Shown: in pieces, positions 1 through 7,892 of the stretch
Layout: every line of letters starts with the position of its first letter
Position numbering within the stretch: the stretch's first letter is position 1
Source of the DNA: an uncultured Bacteroidales bacterium
GTDB lineage: Bacteria > Bacteroidota > Bacteroidia > Bacteroidales > FEN-979
Assembly: GCA_903837605.1 (NCBI GenBank)
Contig: CAILVF010000035.1
Location: 1-54,092 of the forward strand
DNA: 54,092 bases
Reading direction: 5' to 3'
Made by a program: the position numbers and the translations under genes
Notes under the pieces: generated by a model
Seen by the model: the letters and a program-made list of their open reading frames with translations, nothing else
The model's database searches: none
What the model was told of the DNA's origin: nothing

Positions 1-201
1 GATGAAATTTGTCTTGGGTTTCACTACATCATGTTTTGTATAAAATCCGAAGGGCATGAATAGAAAACCCGGTTGGTAGTAATGAGTCTTGTTCTGGTCG
101 ACGATCGTGATGTCCCATTCGTCGCGCTCAAGAAGTTTACGCATTTTGTTGGCCATAATAGTACCGCCGGTACCAGCGCCAAGGATCAGTAGCTTTTTCA
201 T
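1..201 (-). CDS. NAD(P)/FAD-dependent oxidoreductase, sulfide:quinone-reductase-like (3' part outside window)
   Basis: Only the first 67 residues are in the window; the frame is open to base 1. The protein begins MKKLLILGAGTGG, an N-terminal beta strand followed by a GxGxxG dinucleotide-binding turn (residues 8-13). An acidic residue at the end of the next strand (TIVDQN) and the stretch HYYQPGFLFMPFG follow, as in sulfide:quinone reductase and related type II NADH-dehydrogenase-like flavoproteins. These are peripheral membrane enzymes that pass electrons to quinone. The start is supported by a promoter about 40 bases upstream. The catalytic cysteines lie outside the window, so the substrate cannot be assigned. 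Confidence is high for the fold and moderate for the subfamily. Confidence 0.8.
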   Translation of the reverse strand, partial: MKKLLILGAGTGGTIMANKMRKLLERDEWDITIVDQNKTHYYQPGFLFMPFGFYTKHDVVKPKTNFI

Positions 202-239
202 TTGATTAAGAAGATATAGGGGTTCTGTGCAAATATGGA

Positions 240-272
240 CAAAGATACATATATTTATATGGTGATACCAAA
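240..272 (-). promoter_or_regulatory. Bacteroidota-type promoter for the flavoprotein oxidoreductase
   Basis: On the minus strand a TTTG (-33 box, plus-strand 269-272) is followed after 21 bases by TATCTTTG (plus-strand 240-247), matching the TTTG-N19-21-TAnnTTTG pattern of the primary sigma factor in this phylum. The predicted 5' leader is about 35 bases. Confidence 0.6.
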
Positions 273-347
273 GCGATTTATAAATATTTTATAAATTTAT
301 ATTCAGACTGTTTCCAAATACTGTGAAAGTATTCACAATGAAGAAGT

Positions 348-405
348 GAAAATACAAAAAAACAGCATCCGGGATATGCAAAACGATTGCATACTGGATG
401 CTGTT
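348..405 (-). terminator. Rho-independent terminator after tatA
   Basis: An inverted repeat pairs AACAGCATCC (361-370) with GGATGCTGTT (396-405), and ATGCAA with TTGCAT inside it. Read on the minus strand the hairpin is followed by a run of T. It lies 24 bases after the tatA stop codon. Confidence 0.8.
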
Positions 406-428
406 GACAAACCGTCGTAAACCGGTAA

Positions 429-653
429 TTATTTTTTATCTTCAGGCTTGGTTTCCGCCTGATCCTTTTTGGGTTCTGCTTTCAGTTCCTCTTCAATTCC
501 CGACATGCCGTCCTTGAAACTTTTAACGCCCTTTCCTATGCCTTTCATAAGTTCGGGGATCTTCGAACCGCCGAAAAGAAGCAGAACGATAAGGGCGATT
601 AAGAGTATTTCCTGGGTGCCGAGGCCGAATATCAATAAAATACCTAAGGTCAT
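429..653 (-). CDS. tatA: Twin-arginine translocase subunit TatA/TatE
   Basis: A 74-residue protein with the TatA plan: one N-terminal membrane helix (about residues 3-27), the hinge FGGSKIPEL, an amphipathic helix ([15 protein letters not shown]) and a short charged tail rich in Lys, Glu and Asp. TatA oligomers form the conduit that moves folded, twin-arginine-signal proteins across the inner membrane with TatC. An upstream in-frame ATG would add 17 residues with no family counterpart. It is rejected because a TAnnTTTG box (674-681) would place the transcript start between the two ATGs. tatC is not adjacent. The gene is monocistronic, with its own promoter and terminator. Confidence 0.92.
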   Translation of the reverse strand: MTLGILLIFGLGTQEILLIALIVLLLFGGSKIPELMKGIGKGVKSFKDGMSGIEEELKAEPKKDQAETKPEDKK

Positions 654-673
654 GGTTTCCTGAATTTGAATCA

Positions 674-681
674 CAAAATTA
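674..681 (-). promoter_or_regulatory. tatA: TAnnTTTG -7 box of tatA
   Basis: The minus strand reads TAATTTTG here. Transcription would start near 670, giving a leader of about 17 bases to the ATG at 653 and excluding the longer reading frame. Confidence 0.55.
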
Positions 682-713
682 AGTAAAGAAAAAGACAATT
701 GCATATATTATTT

Positions 714-1931
714 TCATAAAAACATGCAGGCATCGCCATAACTCAGGAAGCGGTAGCCCGTTTCGAGAGCATGGGAATATACGGTCTTCCAGCCATCCCC
801 GGCAAATGCCGCTATAAGCATCAGCAATGTGCTCCGGGGCATATGGAAATTTGTGATCAGGCCGTTGAGGACCCTGAATTTATATCCCGGCACAATGATC
901 AGGCTGGTACTTCCATGAAATTCTTTGAGCCCGGCGTGTTCCATATAAGTGATGAGGGCGTCGAGCGCTTCTGATTTGCAGGGCAGAACCTTGTTTTCAG
1001 TAATGTATGGATCCCACTGGTTTACGATTTCTATCTCTGTTTGCGGATGTGCGATTGCCTCAACACCAAGCCAGTAAAGGCTTTCAAGCGTCCTTGCCGA
1101 GGTTGTGCCCACAGCTATGACATTAGTGTTAAGCGGGTTGCGCAAGGACCTGAGTGTGGAAAGTTTAACCACGAAAGACTCGTTGTGCATAATATGGTCA
1201 CAAACATTTGCCACGCTCACAGGCCTGAAAGTTCCCAATCCTACGTGCAGGGTAAGTTGTTCTTCAATACAGTTGCGGGTTCTCAGCCGATCAAGTATGT
1301 CTTCCGAAAAGTGCAGCCCTGCAGTCGGTGCTGCAACTGATCCTTCATGTTTTGCATACACCGTCTGGTACCTGAGAGTGTCTTCCTCATCCGATTCCCT
1401 GTTAATATAAGGCGGGAGAGGTGTACTGCCGGCCATAAGCAAGACATCTGAAAAAGAAAGCGAAGAAGGAGCCCAGCTGAACTCAATTTCAAAACAGCCA
1501 TCCGAGAGGCTTGATTTTCTTACGGCCTTCAGCCAGCTGTCTTTAAGGTCCAGGTTTTTTTCAAGGGGTTCGTCTTTCCATTTTTTCGAATTGCCTACCA
1601 AACAACTCCAGCGGCATCCTGATCCCTGTTGAAAAGCAAGCTGAAAATCAACGGTAGGGGATAATGGTTCAAGGCAGAAAATCTCGATGAGCCCTCCTGT
1701 GGATTTGGCAAACAGCATCCTTGCCCTGACCACCTTTGTATCATTAAATACAACCAGGCTACCTTCGGGGATAAGGCTGTCTATTTCCGAAAACTGCCTG
1801 TCTTCTATAAGGCCATCCCGGTAAACCAGCAGGCGTGACGCATCCCGCCTTCCGGTGGGTCTTTGGGCGATGCGATCCGCAGGCAGGTCATAATTATAAT
1901 CGTTAATCGGTATACCCCTCGGGAGGTCCAT
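714..1931 (-). CDS. queA: S-adenosylmethionine:tRNA ribosyltransferase-isomerase QueA
   Basis: QueA transfers and isomerises the ribosyl part of S-adenosylmethionine onto 7-aminomethyl-7-deazaguanine in tRNA, making epoxyqueuosine at wobble position 34. The 405 residues carry the family landmarks: YDLPADRIAQRP near the N terminus, the conserved RDASRLLV, PTAGLHFSEDIL, GLGTFRPV, GTTSARTLES and the C-terminal LITNFHMPRSTLLML. A longer ATG-initiated frame reaches 2009 but runs through the terminator of the upstream porin, so the start MDLPRGIPINDYNYDLP at 1931 is preferred. A weak TATTTTTA box (1954-1961) overlaps the T tract of that terminator. No other queuosine genes are visible nearby. Confidence 0.95.
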   Translation of the reverse strand: MDLPRGIPINDYNYDLPADRIAQRPTGRRDASRLLVYRDGLIEDRQFSEIDSLIPEGSLVVFNDTKVVRARMLFAKSTGGLIEIFCLEPLSPTVDFQLAFQQGSGCRWSCLVGNSKKWKDEPLEKNLDLKDSWLKAVRKSSLSDGCFEIEFSWAPSSLSFSDVLLMAGSTPLPPYINRESDEEDTLRYQTVYAKHEGSVAAPTAGLHFSEDILDRLRTRNCIEEQLTLHVGLGTFRPVSVANVCDHIMHNESFVVKLSTLRSLRNPLNTNVIAVGTTSARTLESLYWLGVEAIAHPQTEIEIVNQWDPYITENKVLPCKSEALDALITYMEHAGLKEFHGSTSLIIVPGYKFRVLNGLITNFHMPRSTLLMLIAAFAGDGWKTVYSHALETGYRFLSYGDACMFL

Positions 1932-1949
1932 AAGCGTTTTGCATTGAGA

Positions 1950-2006
1950 CCGGTAAAAATAAAAACACCCGGCCTCAGGCATAAAACCTGAACCTGCCGG
2001 ATGTTT
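1950..2006 (-). terminator. Rho-independent terminator after the porin gene
   Basis: The inverted repeat AAACACCCGGC (from 1963) / GCCGGATGTTT (to 2006), with an inner AGG/CCT pair, forms a hairpin. On the minus strand it is followed by TTTTTATTTTT. It starts 11 bases after the porin stop codon and marks the queA boundary. Confidence 0.75.
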
Positions 2007-2017
2007 CAAAGGTAAGA

Positions 2018-3427
2018 CTAATTCTTTTCGGTGCTGAAGAACTTAGGTTTATAAGTGATCATCAGGTAAACATACTGCGATCCCCTTACAGAGCTTTTCA
2101 AACCGTTGAGAAGTTCCATGGTGGAAGTTGGGAAGAAATAGCAGTAAGCCGCATTGAGCTCAACATTTGGCAGGGGTTTGTACAGGAACATCATATCGAG
2201 TTCCGAGCCCAGGTTCTTATTGACTTTAGTGCCGTCGGTGAGATATTCCTTGCCGAAGCTGAAATACCGGTAGGTGGCTTCGAGCGAGGTGACTTTGCTG
2301 AAATTCACGGTGCCGCGGGCATAGATCTGGTTCAGTCCGGGATAATTGGGTGTGCCCTGCAGCATGCTGGTGAACATATCCATATACCCGTATAACTGGT
2401 GATTGGTACCGTATAGTGTGTTGAAACTGCTCACTTTTTTTGCAACATCCGCCTTATTGGCCGGGTTGTTGTCGGTACCGCTGAGTTGCTCGTAGCCAGC
2501 CATAAGCTTGAAGGGTTTCACGATCTGGTAGCCAACATTTGCTCCGAACATGTAAGCGGCTACTTTACGCCCGTCCTGTATATGTCCGCCCTGGTAATAT
2601 CCCCCTGCCCATACGCTGAGGTTTTTCCAGTTAAACCATGCATTGCCGCCGACCGTAAACCTTGCATAAACCTGGTTGGGGTTGGTAATCGGGACCTGCG
2701 ATTTGGTTGTAATGGTAGTATGGCCAACGGTATCGGTGCCATTGACCACCCACAGGATCTGGGATGAAGTAACCGTCTGGTACTGCGTAGGCAGCTGGTA
2801 AGCGTCAACAAGGGCTATCACCGAAACTTTCAGCATATCCTTAAAGAATGTTTTCTGGTTCCAGAGGTACGACATGTATTTGTAATTTTTCATGTTGTAA
2901 TTGGAGATGAAAGCGCCGGCCGGACTGGTATTGTTGATGGCGAAACCGAAATCTCCCTGGTAGGCTGCTTTTGTTGCTCCCCATTGGAACCCAACCATGT
3001 CGTGGGCCGATCCCTGGGGTCTCCAGTTGTTATAACCGATAATCCTCTGGTCATCGTAGGAGATGGCGATCCTACCTACCCGTACCGAGAAGTTGCTGAG
3101 GAAATTGTATTTGAACCAGGCTTCAAAAATATTGACCGTATTGTTCCTTATGGTATCGCTGCTGAAGAAATTGTTTTCGCCGAAAACAAAAGCATGCTGT
3201 AATGAAAACCGGGTGGTGAATTTCTCATTTTTATAATCGAAAATAATGCGGGCCCTGCCAAGGATGTCTCCGTAGCCTGTTTGTGTTGAGTCGCGCAGCT
3301 TGGTATATCCGTCACGGTATTCGGCCCTGGGCCTGAATTCGCCCGAAACGGTGAACTGGGCCATGGAAGATTTACCGAGCAGCAGCAGAAAAGCTGCCAT
3401 CAGAATTAGCTTGTACAGATTTTTCAT
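2018..3427 (-). CDS. Outer-membrane beta-barrel porin, alginate-export-like family
   Basis: A 469-residue protein with an N-terminal signal peptide (MKNLYKLILMAAFLLLLGKSSMAQ, cleavage likely after AQ). It continues as alternating amphipathic strands rich in aromatic residues: FTVSGEFRPRAEYRDGY, FTTRFSLQHAFVFGE, FSVRVGRIAISYDDQRIIG and a final YVYLMITYKPKFF. The GEFRPRAEYRDGY start and the VRVGR(Q/I) strand are typical of alginate-export-domain barrels, which Bacteroidota often use as general porins. The start at 3427 was chosen over an ATG at 3541 because the signal peptide begins there and a TACTTTTG box sits about 25 bases upstream. The substrate cannot be inferred. It is monocistronic and divergent from pssA. 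Confidence 0.75.
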   Translation of the reverse strand: MKNLYKLILMAAFLLLLGKSSMAQFTVSGEFRPRAEYRDGYTKLRDSTQTGYGDILGRARIIFDYKNEKFTTRFSLQHAFVFGENNFFSSDTIRNNTVNIFEAWFKYNFLSNFSVRVGRIAISYDDQRIIGYNNWRPQGSAHDMVGFQWGATKAAYQGDFGFAINNTSPAGAFISNYNMKNYKYMSYLWNQKTFFKDMLKVSVIALVDAYQLPTQYQTVTSSQILWVVNGTDTVGHTTITTKSQVPITNPNQVYARFTVGGNAWFNWKNLSVWAGGYYQGGHIQDGRKVAAYMFGANVGYQIVKPFKLMAGYEQLSGTDNNPANKADVAKKVSSFNTLYGTNHQLYGYMDMFTSMLQGTPNYPGLNQIYARGTVNFSKVTSLEATYRYFSFGKEYLTDGTKVNKNLGSELDMMFLYKPLPNVELNAAYCYFFPTSTMELLNGLKSSVRGSQYVYLMITYKPKFFSTEKN

Positions 3428-3452
3428 AGTATCTTTGTTTAAATGTGTGGCG

Positions 3453-3460
3453 CAAAAGTA
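3453..3460 (-). promoter_or_regulatory. TAnnTTTG -7 box of the porin gene
   Basis: The minus strand reads TACTTTTG, placing a transcript start near 3449 and a leader of about 22 bases. The -33 region is poor. Confidence 0.5.
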
Positions 3461-3517
3461 GAAAAAAAACAAAAGCGACCGGTAAAACCATGCACATCGA
3501 TTGCATTTTAAAAAGTG

Positions 3518-3525
3518 TAAATTTG
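3518..3525 (+). promoter_or_regulatory. pssA: TAnnTTTG -7 box of pssA, possibly leaderless
   Basis: TAAATTTG ends five bases before the pssA ATG. With the usual spacing the transcript would begin at, or within a base or two of, the start codon. The -33 region is not clearly conserved. Confidence 0.45.
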
Positions 3526-3530
3526 CATTT

Positions 3531-4268
3531 ATGAAGTTCAAATATTACATACCCAATTCAGTGACACTGCTCAACCTGGTCAGCGGTGTTCTTTCGATAA
3601 CATCAATGATGTCGGGCCAGATCATCTGGGCCGCTGCATTCATTTTCATAGCTGCAGTCTTCGATTTCCTTGACGGTACGCTTGCCAGGCTTTTAGATGC
3701 CCGCTCGGAACTCGGTAAGCAGCTGGATTCCCTGGCTGATGTGGTTTCCTTCGGAGTGGCCCCGGGTATTATTGTATTCAACCTTCTCACGGCCAATTGT
3801 GCAGGGAGCTGTAATGCGCTTGACCGTATGCATATCACCCCTTATTTTGCCTTGCTGATCCCGGTATGTTCTGCATTAAGACTGGGTAAATTTAACATCG
3901 ACCTTAGGCAGGCCGAGAATTTCATAGGTTTGCCCACACCGGCCAACGCCATTTTCTTTGCTTCAATCCCCCTTGTTATTTTTCTGCAGCCTCACATTTA
4001 TTCCCTGATTAAACTCGATTTTTTTGTCGAATTTTTTTCAAATTCAAGGGTCATTGCGATCCTGACTGTATTTTTCTCTTACCTGCTGGTGTCGGATTTC
4101 AAGATTTTTTCAATAAAATTCAAGACGACCGGCTGGGCCGAAAATATGAAGGCTTACATTTTACTGATCTCCTCGCTGGTCCTGCTGGTATTGTTTTCCC
4201 TCAATGCCATACCACTTATCATTTTGCTGTACCTCCTGCTGTCGTTGGGGTTTCAAAGAAGTATATAG
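3531..4268 (+). CDS. pssA: CDP-diacylglycerol--serine O-phosphatidyltransferase
   Basis: This inner-membrane enzyme condenses CDP-diacylglycerol with L-serine to phosphatidylserine, the precursor of phosphatidylethanolamine. The 245-residue protein has several hydrophobic helices and the complete CDP-alcohol phosphotransferase signature D-G-x2-A-R-x8-G-x3-D-x3-D: Asp48, Gly49, Ala52, Arg53, Gly62, Asp66 and Asp70. The length matches the short PssA type. The start MKFKYYIPNSVTLLNLVSG is preferred over an ATG 30 bases upstream because the promoter box lies between them. It converges on lptB across a 327-base repeat-containing spacer. Phosphatidylserine decarboxylase is not next to it. Confidence 0.93.
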   Translation: MKFKYYIPNSVTLLNLVSGVLSITSMMSGQIIWAAAFIFIAAVFDFLDGTLARLLDARSELGKQLDSLADVVSFGVAPGIIVFNLLTANCAGSCNALDRMHITPYFALLIPVCSALRLGKFNIDLRQAENFIGLPTPANAIFFASIPLVIFLQPHIYSLIKLDFFVEFFSNSRVIAILTVFFSYLLVSDFKIFSIKFKTTGWAENMKAYILLISSLVLLVLFSLNAIPLIILLYLLLSLGFQRSI

Positions 4269-4367
4269 GACGGGATGCGAGATGGCGGGAAAACGGGATA
4301 GCGAGCGTTTTGAAAAAGCGGCATTTTTTGAGCGAGACATTTCACACAAGCCACCTTGCCTGCTAGA

Positions 4368-4487
4368 AGCGAATTATATCGCAAAAGTCGCCTTGGCTTA
4401 TCGAAGCGAAACTGGGATTTAAGGAGATTTTGGGTAATGTGAAATTGAGCGCAGATAAGGCGCAGCGACGTTGCGTATATATGAGCG
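4368..4487 (+). repeat. 120-bp palindromic interspersed element, copy 1
   Basis: This stretch aligns end to end with the reverse complement of 29581-29700. The two share AGCGAAnTAT, the conserved block TTATCGAAGCGAAACTGG, the block AATTGAGCGCAGATAA and CGTTGCG near the end. The left and right halves are complementary (ATAT, CGCAA, TCGC and CTTATC pair with their complements on the right arm), giving a long interrupted stem whose apical loop contains the two conserved blocks. It could be a MITE- or REP-like element or a structured RNA. Confidence 0.65.
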
Positions 4488-4586
4488 ACAGGCGCAGCAG
4501 CGGTGCAATATCGTGAGCGACTGGCGCAGTAGGCGCAGCAGCGGTGCAATATCGTGAGCGACAGGTGCAGCAGCGGTGTGAGATGC
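4481..4586 (+). repeat. Three degenerate tandem copies, about 32-41 bp
   Basis: Units 4481-4512, 4513-4553 and 4554-4586 each begin (A/G)TGAGCGAC, continue with GGCGCAGCAGCGGTG or a variant, and the first two end GCAATATC. They run on from the right arm of the adjacent palindromic element and look like serial duplications of its end. Confidence 0.6.
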
Positions 4587-4595
4587 GAGCACCTC

Positions 4596-5318
4596 TTACC
4601 TGAGCTCGAAATTTTCCCCTAAATACACTTTTCGCACATGCGGATCATCGGCCAGCTCGCGGGAAGTTCCTGCGCGGAGGATCGAGCCTTCAAAGAGCAG
4701 GTATGCCCTGTCGGTGATGGTGAGTGTTTCATGAACATTATGGTCGGTGATTAGAACACCGATGTTCTTTTCTTTAAGCCTGGAAACGATATTCTGGATA
4801 TCTTCAACGGCTATAGGGTCTATACCGGCAAAAGGTTCATCAAGCAGGATGAATTTCGGATCCACGGCAAGGCAGCGGGCGATCTCGCACCTGCGGCGCT
4901 CCCCGCCCGAGAGGGTTATTCCCTCACTTTTCCTCACATGCTGGAGGCCGAATTCATCAAGAAGGGTTTCGAGGCGTTCCTTTTGTTTGTCTTTTGGAAG
5001 TCCTGTAAATTCAAGTATGGCCCTGATGTTGTCTTCAACGCTTAATTTACGGAAAACGGAGGCTTCCTGGGGCAGGTAGCTGATGCCTCTCTGGGCCCTC
5101 TTGTACATGGGTTCATTGGTGATATTGAGGTCATCGAGGTAAACCTGTCCGGCAAAGGGTTTGATAAGGCCTACGATAATATAAAATGAAGTGGTTTTCC
5201 CGGCCCCGTTTGGCCCCAGCAAACCAACGATCTCGCCTTGTTTTAGTTCCACTGAGACCTCATTGACAACTGTTCTCTTGCGGTATTTCTTAATAATTTT
5301 CTCGGTGCGAAGTATCAT
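4596..5318 (-). CDS. lptB: Lipopolysaccharide export ABC transporter ATP-binding protein LptB
   Basis: LptB is the cytoplasmic ATPase that, with the LptF/LptG permeases, extracts LPS from the inner membrane and drives it along the Lpt bridge. The 240 residues have Walker [10 protein letters not shown] (35-43), signature LSGGE (136-140), Walker B LLDEP (158-162) followed by [13 protein letters not shown], which is diagnostic of LptB, and the switch histidine in TDHNVHET. The start [14 protein letters not shown] at 5318 fits the family; nine extra residues from an upstream ATG do not. It has its own promoter (5343-5350) in the 42-base gap after the DUF5686 gene. A probable partner permease gene lies at 36178-37644. 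Confidence 0.96.
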   Translation of the reverse strand: MILRTEKIIKKYRKRTVVNEVSVELKQGEIVGLLGPNGAGKTTSFYIIVGLIKPFAGQVYLDDLNITNEPMYKRAQRGISYLPQEASVFRKLSVEDNIRAILEFTGLPKDKQKERLETLLDEFGLQHVRKSEGITLSGGERRRCEIARCLAVDPKFILLDEPFAGIDPIAVEDIQNIVSRLKEKNIGVLITDHNVHETLTITDRAYLLFEGSILRAGTSRELADDPHVRKVYLGENFELR

Positions 5319-5342
5319 GGGGCAATTTTGTCTATGCTGATT

Positions 5343-5350
5343 CAAAAGTA
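5343..5350 (-). promoter_or_regulatory. lptB: TAnnTTTG -7 box of lptB
   Basis: The minus strand reads TACTTTTG between the stop codon of the DUF5686 gene and the lptB start, predicting a leader of about 20 bases and independent transcription of lptB. Confidence 0.55.
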
Positions 5351-5360
5351 GGAAAAAATG

Positions 5361-7892
5361 TCAGAATGTGAAGTTCATCGAAACGAAAACACCAAATTTA
5401 GTGACATTTGGGTTTTGAAGATCATGCAGGTGGGTCATCCGCCAAACAGCATCAACCCTGAAAATCTTAAAAATATTTTCAATACCGGCGCCGGCTTCCA
5501 GGTAGGGTTCCCCTCCGAAAGGCCTCATCTGGTCAGGGAACAGGGAGTATTCTTCGTTTTTTGGCTCCAGTGTACCGTAAACACAACGTGCATGAACCAC
5601 TTCCCTCCATTTTAATTTCCTGAGAAGGGGGATATGATTGAAGATAAGCCCGTCGAAGTGATGCGTAAAGTAGACGCTGAACCACATATCGCTCACAAAT
5701 TCATAATAATTCATGAGGTTTGAAGCATCCTCATCGAAGAGGAAAGTCTGGTTCCCGTCATGGTTCCTGAGCAGGGGATAGGGAAGGGTTCCCCAGATCT
5801 TGCCGGCTTCTATCTTGTATTTCGACCAGCCTATGGTCGAGAAATTGAACCATTGCTGAATATTCAGCTGAAGCTTGTAATATTCGTAATCGCTTTTAAA
5901 GACATTCGGGATGCCGCATGAGAGGCTGATCAGGATGATAGGATAGCTGGAACTGATGGTATACCTGTAAAATTCGGCATTAATGAATTTTTCGCGCCAC
6001 GACAATCGGGTGTCGAATTTCACTTCGGAAGTATAGATTGAGTTCATGAAGACCGGGACTAAGGGGTCGGCAGGGAACACAACAAACTGGGTCATCCCCA
6101 ACGGGAACATCTCCCTGTGGGTAAGAGTAAGGGTATTGATGAGTCCATTGAACCATTCGTGTTCATAGGCTACTTTATATTCCCTTACCATGGTAAGTTT
6201 GTTATTCGGCCCCCGGTGGAAAATCGATGAAAGGATATTGTCGGTGGAAAATGCATTCGGGCTGAGGCCGAGCTGCTCCACATCCCATTTATATGATGCT
6301 GATAAGTCCCTTCTCGGGTTTTTGCTGAGCATATACAGAACGTCGCCTCCCCCCTTGAATGCCCCGTCGAGAGTGCCATACGCCACGTAGCCTTCAAGCT
6401 GTACCTTTTTGCTGAAACTGTTCGCCGTACGCCCGCCAAACCTGAACCTGGCCCCTTCCACGCCGTTGTAACTGAATAATTTTGTATAAGGCCCGAGTTC
6501 AAACTTGCCCCAGCTGAGATAGCCTGTTGTTATAAGGTAAATCACATCAGCATACGTCCTGAAAACATGCATATTCTTTACGGAATCAACCATCTTATAG
6601 ATGCCCTTTTCGGTTTTGTTGAGCCTTTCGGGACGGTTGTTCTCCCAGAATACATCATCTTTTTTACCCGATTCAGGTTCGATCAATACATTCGACGGCA
6701 TGGAAAAGAACTTTTTCGCTTCCGGTATGTCGAATTGAAAATCAGAATACTGTACTGTGCGGTGGGCAAAGAACCCTATGAGTTTTCGGGCATTTTCCAC
6801 CACGTTAAAATCAACCGAGAATTTATCTTTTGTCAGGAGCCAGTATTTGCTGTTTTCCTGTTCGTATTCCTGGGCAATAGCCAGGTCGTTCACGAAATTA
6901 ATATTCGCATCACTGGCTATACGCATATCAAGCTTTTTTACGGCAAAGGATGTGTCGGCGATCCAGATGTTCCCAGTAAACGTCAGTTCCTGTTTGCGCT
7001 TTGGCTTGAACATCATGTGGTAGCACCAGTTATTGCCAATATAGGCCGAATCAACAAGATAATATTTGTAGGCATCCAGGCCGAAGTCCGCGATAGGACT
7101 TATGAAATTCTTCTCAAAGACCAGAACGTAGTCCTTATAAACGTCGACCTCCTGTGATAAGTTCCCCAGGAACTGGGATACGCTCTCGTTTTCAAGTCCT
7201 GAAAGCCTGCTGGCCTTGATGATCTCCTTCTTGGAGCGGGGCGACTTCCTGTAATAAACCTCCGACATAGTTTCGGTGATGAAAACAGGGAGATACGACT
7301 TCCCGTTAATGGTTGATGTGTCAACGTAATTCCAAACGAAATCGAAGGGTTTAAGGATCTTGCGTTGTTTAAATTTATCGCTGATATTGTTGGCATCAAC
7401 CTCGATCTTTGTATAGGCCTTATACTGGTAAGTGTCATAAGACTGCAGCATATTCGATTTCTTATGGTCTATCACTTTCTGCAGCAGGACATCAGCCGGG
7501 TTCCCCTTATAGCGCACCACCACTTCGGGGAGGTTGTAAAGCTGGGGTTCAAGCTCAAAATCCACTGTCTGGAACTGGTGAAGGCTGATTTTCCTGGTCC
7601 TGCCGGAGTAACCGATCAGCGAGGCCCTGAGGCTGTCGGCTTTCACTTTGAATTCCAGGGCATAATTCCCGTTAAAATCGGTAAGGGTTCCAAGGGTTGT
7701 GCCTTTAAGTACAATATTGACAAATGGGATGGCTTCCCCGGTTTTGGCATCTTTAACATGGCCCATGATCTTGGTCACCTGCGAAGCCGTTTTGATTGAA
7801 AAGGCCAGGATGAAAATGAAACAGAGGGGCACGAATTTTCGCGCCCCCCGGATGTTTGCTATATGATATCTGATGTTAAACCTCAGGCCCAT
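5361..7892 (-). CDS. DUF5686 outer-membrane protein with N-terminal carboxypeptidase-like regulatory domain
   Basis: An 843-residue protein. A signal segment (about residues 18-38, ending TASQ) precedes a carboxypeptidase-D-like beta-sandwich (GHVKDAKTGEAIPFVNI ... GTLTDFNGNYALEF, about residues 43-125). A long DUF5686 region follows (VLLQKVIDHKKSNMLQSYDTY onward), with a C-terminal half that reads like a large outer-membrane barrel and ends in phenylalanine (FVSMNFTF). Such proteins resemble TonB receptors without a plug domain; their function is not established. The start at 7892 overlaps the end of the upstream gene by 17 bases; a start at 7919 is also possible. It is the last gene of an operon with kdsD and the CMD-fold protein. 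Confidence 0.8.
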   Translation of the reverse strand: MGLRFNIRYHIANIRGARKFVPLCFIFILAFSIKTASQVTKIMGHVKDAKTGEAIPFVNIVLKGTTLGTLTDFNGNYALEFKVKADSLRASLIGYSGRTRKISLHQFQTVDFELEPQLYNLPEVVVRYKGNPADVLLQKVIDHKKSNMLQSYDTYQYKAYTKIEVDANNISDKFKQRKILKPFDFVWNYVDTSTINGKSYLPVFITETMSEVYYRKSPRSKKEIIKASRLSGLENESVSQFLGNLSQEVDVYKDYVLVFEKNFISPIADFGLDAYKYYLVDSAYIGNNWCYHMMFKPKRKQELTFTGNIWIADTSFAVKKLDMRIASDANINFVNDLAIAQEYEQENSKYWLLTKDKFSVDFNVVENARKLIGFFAHRTVQYSDFQFDIPEAKKFFSMPSNVLIEPESGKKDDVFWENNRPERLNKTEKGIYKMVDSVKNMHVFRTYADVIYLITTGYLSWGKFELGPYTKLFSYNGVEGARFRFGGRTANSFSKKVQLEGYVAYGTLDGAFKGGGDVLYMLSKNPRRDLSASYKWDVEQLGLSPNAFSTDNILSSIFHRGPNNKLTMVREYKVAYEHEWFNGLINTLTLTHREMFPLGMTQFVVFPADPLVPVFMNSIYTSEVKFDTRLSWREKFINAEFYRYTISSSYPIILISLSCGIPNVFKSDYEYYKLQLNIQQWFNFSTIGWSKYKIEAGKIWGTLPYPLLRNHDGNQTFLFDEDASNLMNYYEFVSDMWFSVYFTHHFDGLIFNHIPLLRKLKWREVVHARCVYGTLEPKNEEYSLFPDQMRPFGGEPYLEAGAGIENIFKIFRVDAVWRMTHLHDLQNPNVTKFGVFVSMNFTF

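Larger units (their letters stand above)
4269..4595. other. Non-coding, repeat-rich convergent spacer between pssA and lptB
   Basis: This 327-base gap holds no credible gene. Its middle is copy 1 of a 120-bp palindromic element (4368-4487), and its right end is a set of three degenerate tandem copies (4481-4586). The left 100 bases carry scattered words such as GCGAGATGGCGGG and GATAGCGAGCG that I could not assign. Open frames across it (for example 4253-4549 minus) have repeat-driven, implausible composition. No canonical terminator for either pssA or lptB is obvious, so the palindrome may serve as a bidirectional transcript end. Confidence 0.6.

Noticed and set aside
1932..2009. Upstream start for queA
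   Set aside because: The extension reads through the terminator hairpin of the porin gene and has no counterpart in QueA.
4253..4549. 98-codon minus-strand open frame in the pssA-lptB spacer
   Set aside because: Cys- and Arg-rich translation of the tandem repeats and palindromic element; no family signal.
6567..7157. 196-codon plus-strand open frame
   Set aside because: Antisense shadow within the DUF5686 gene.
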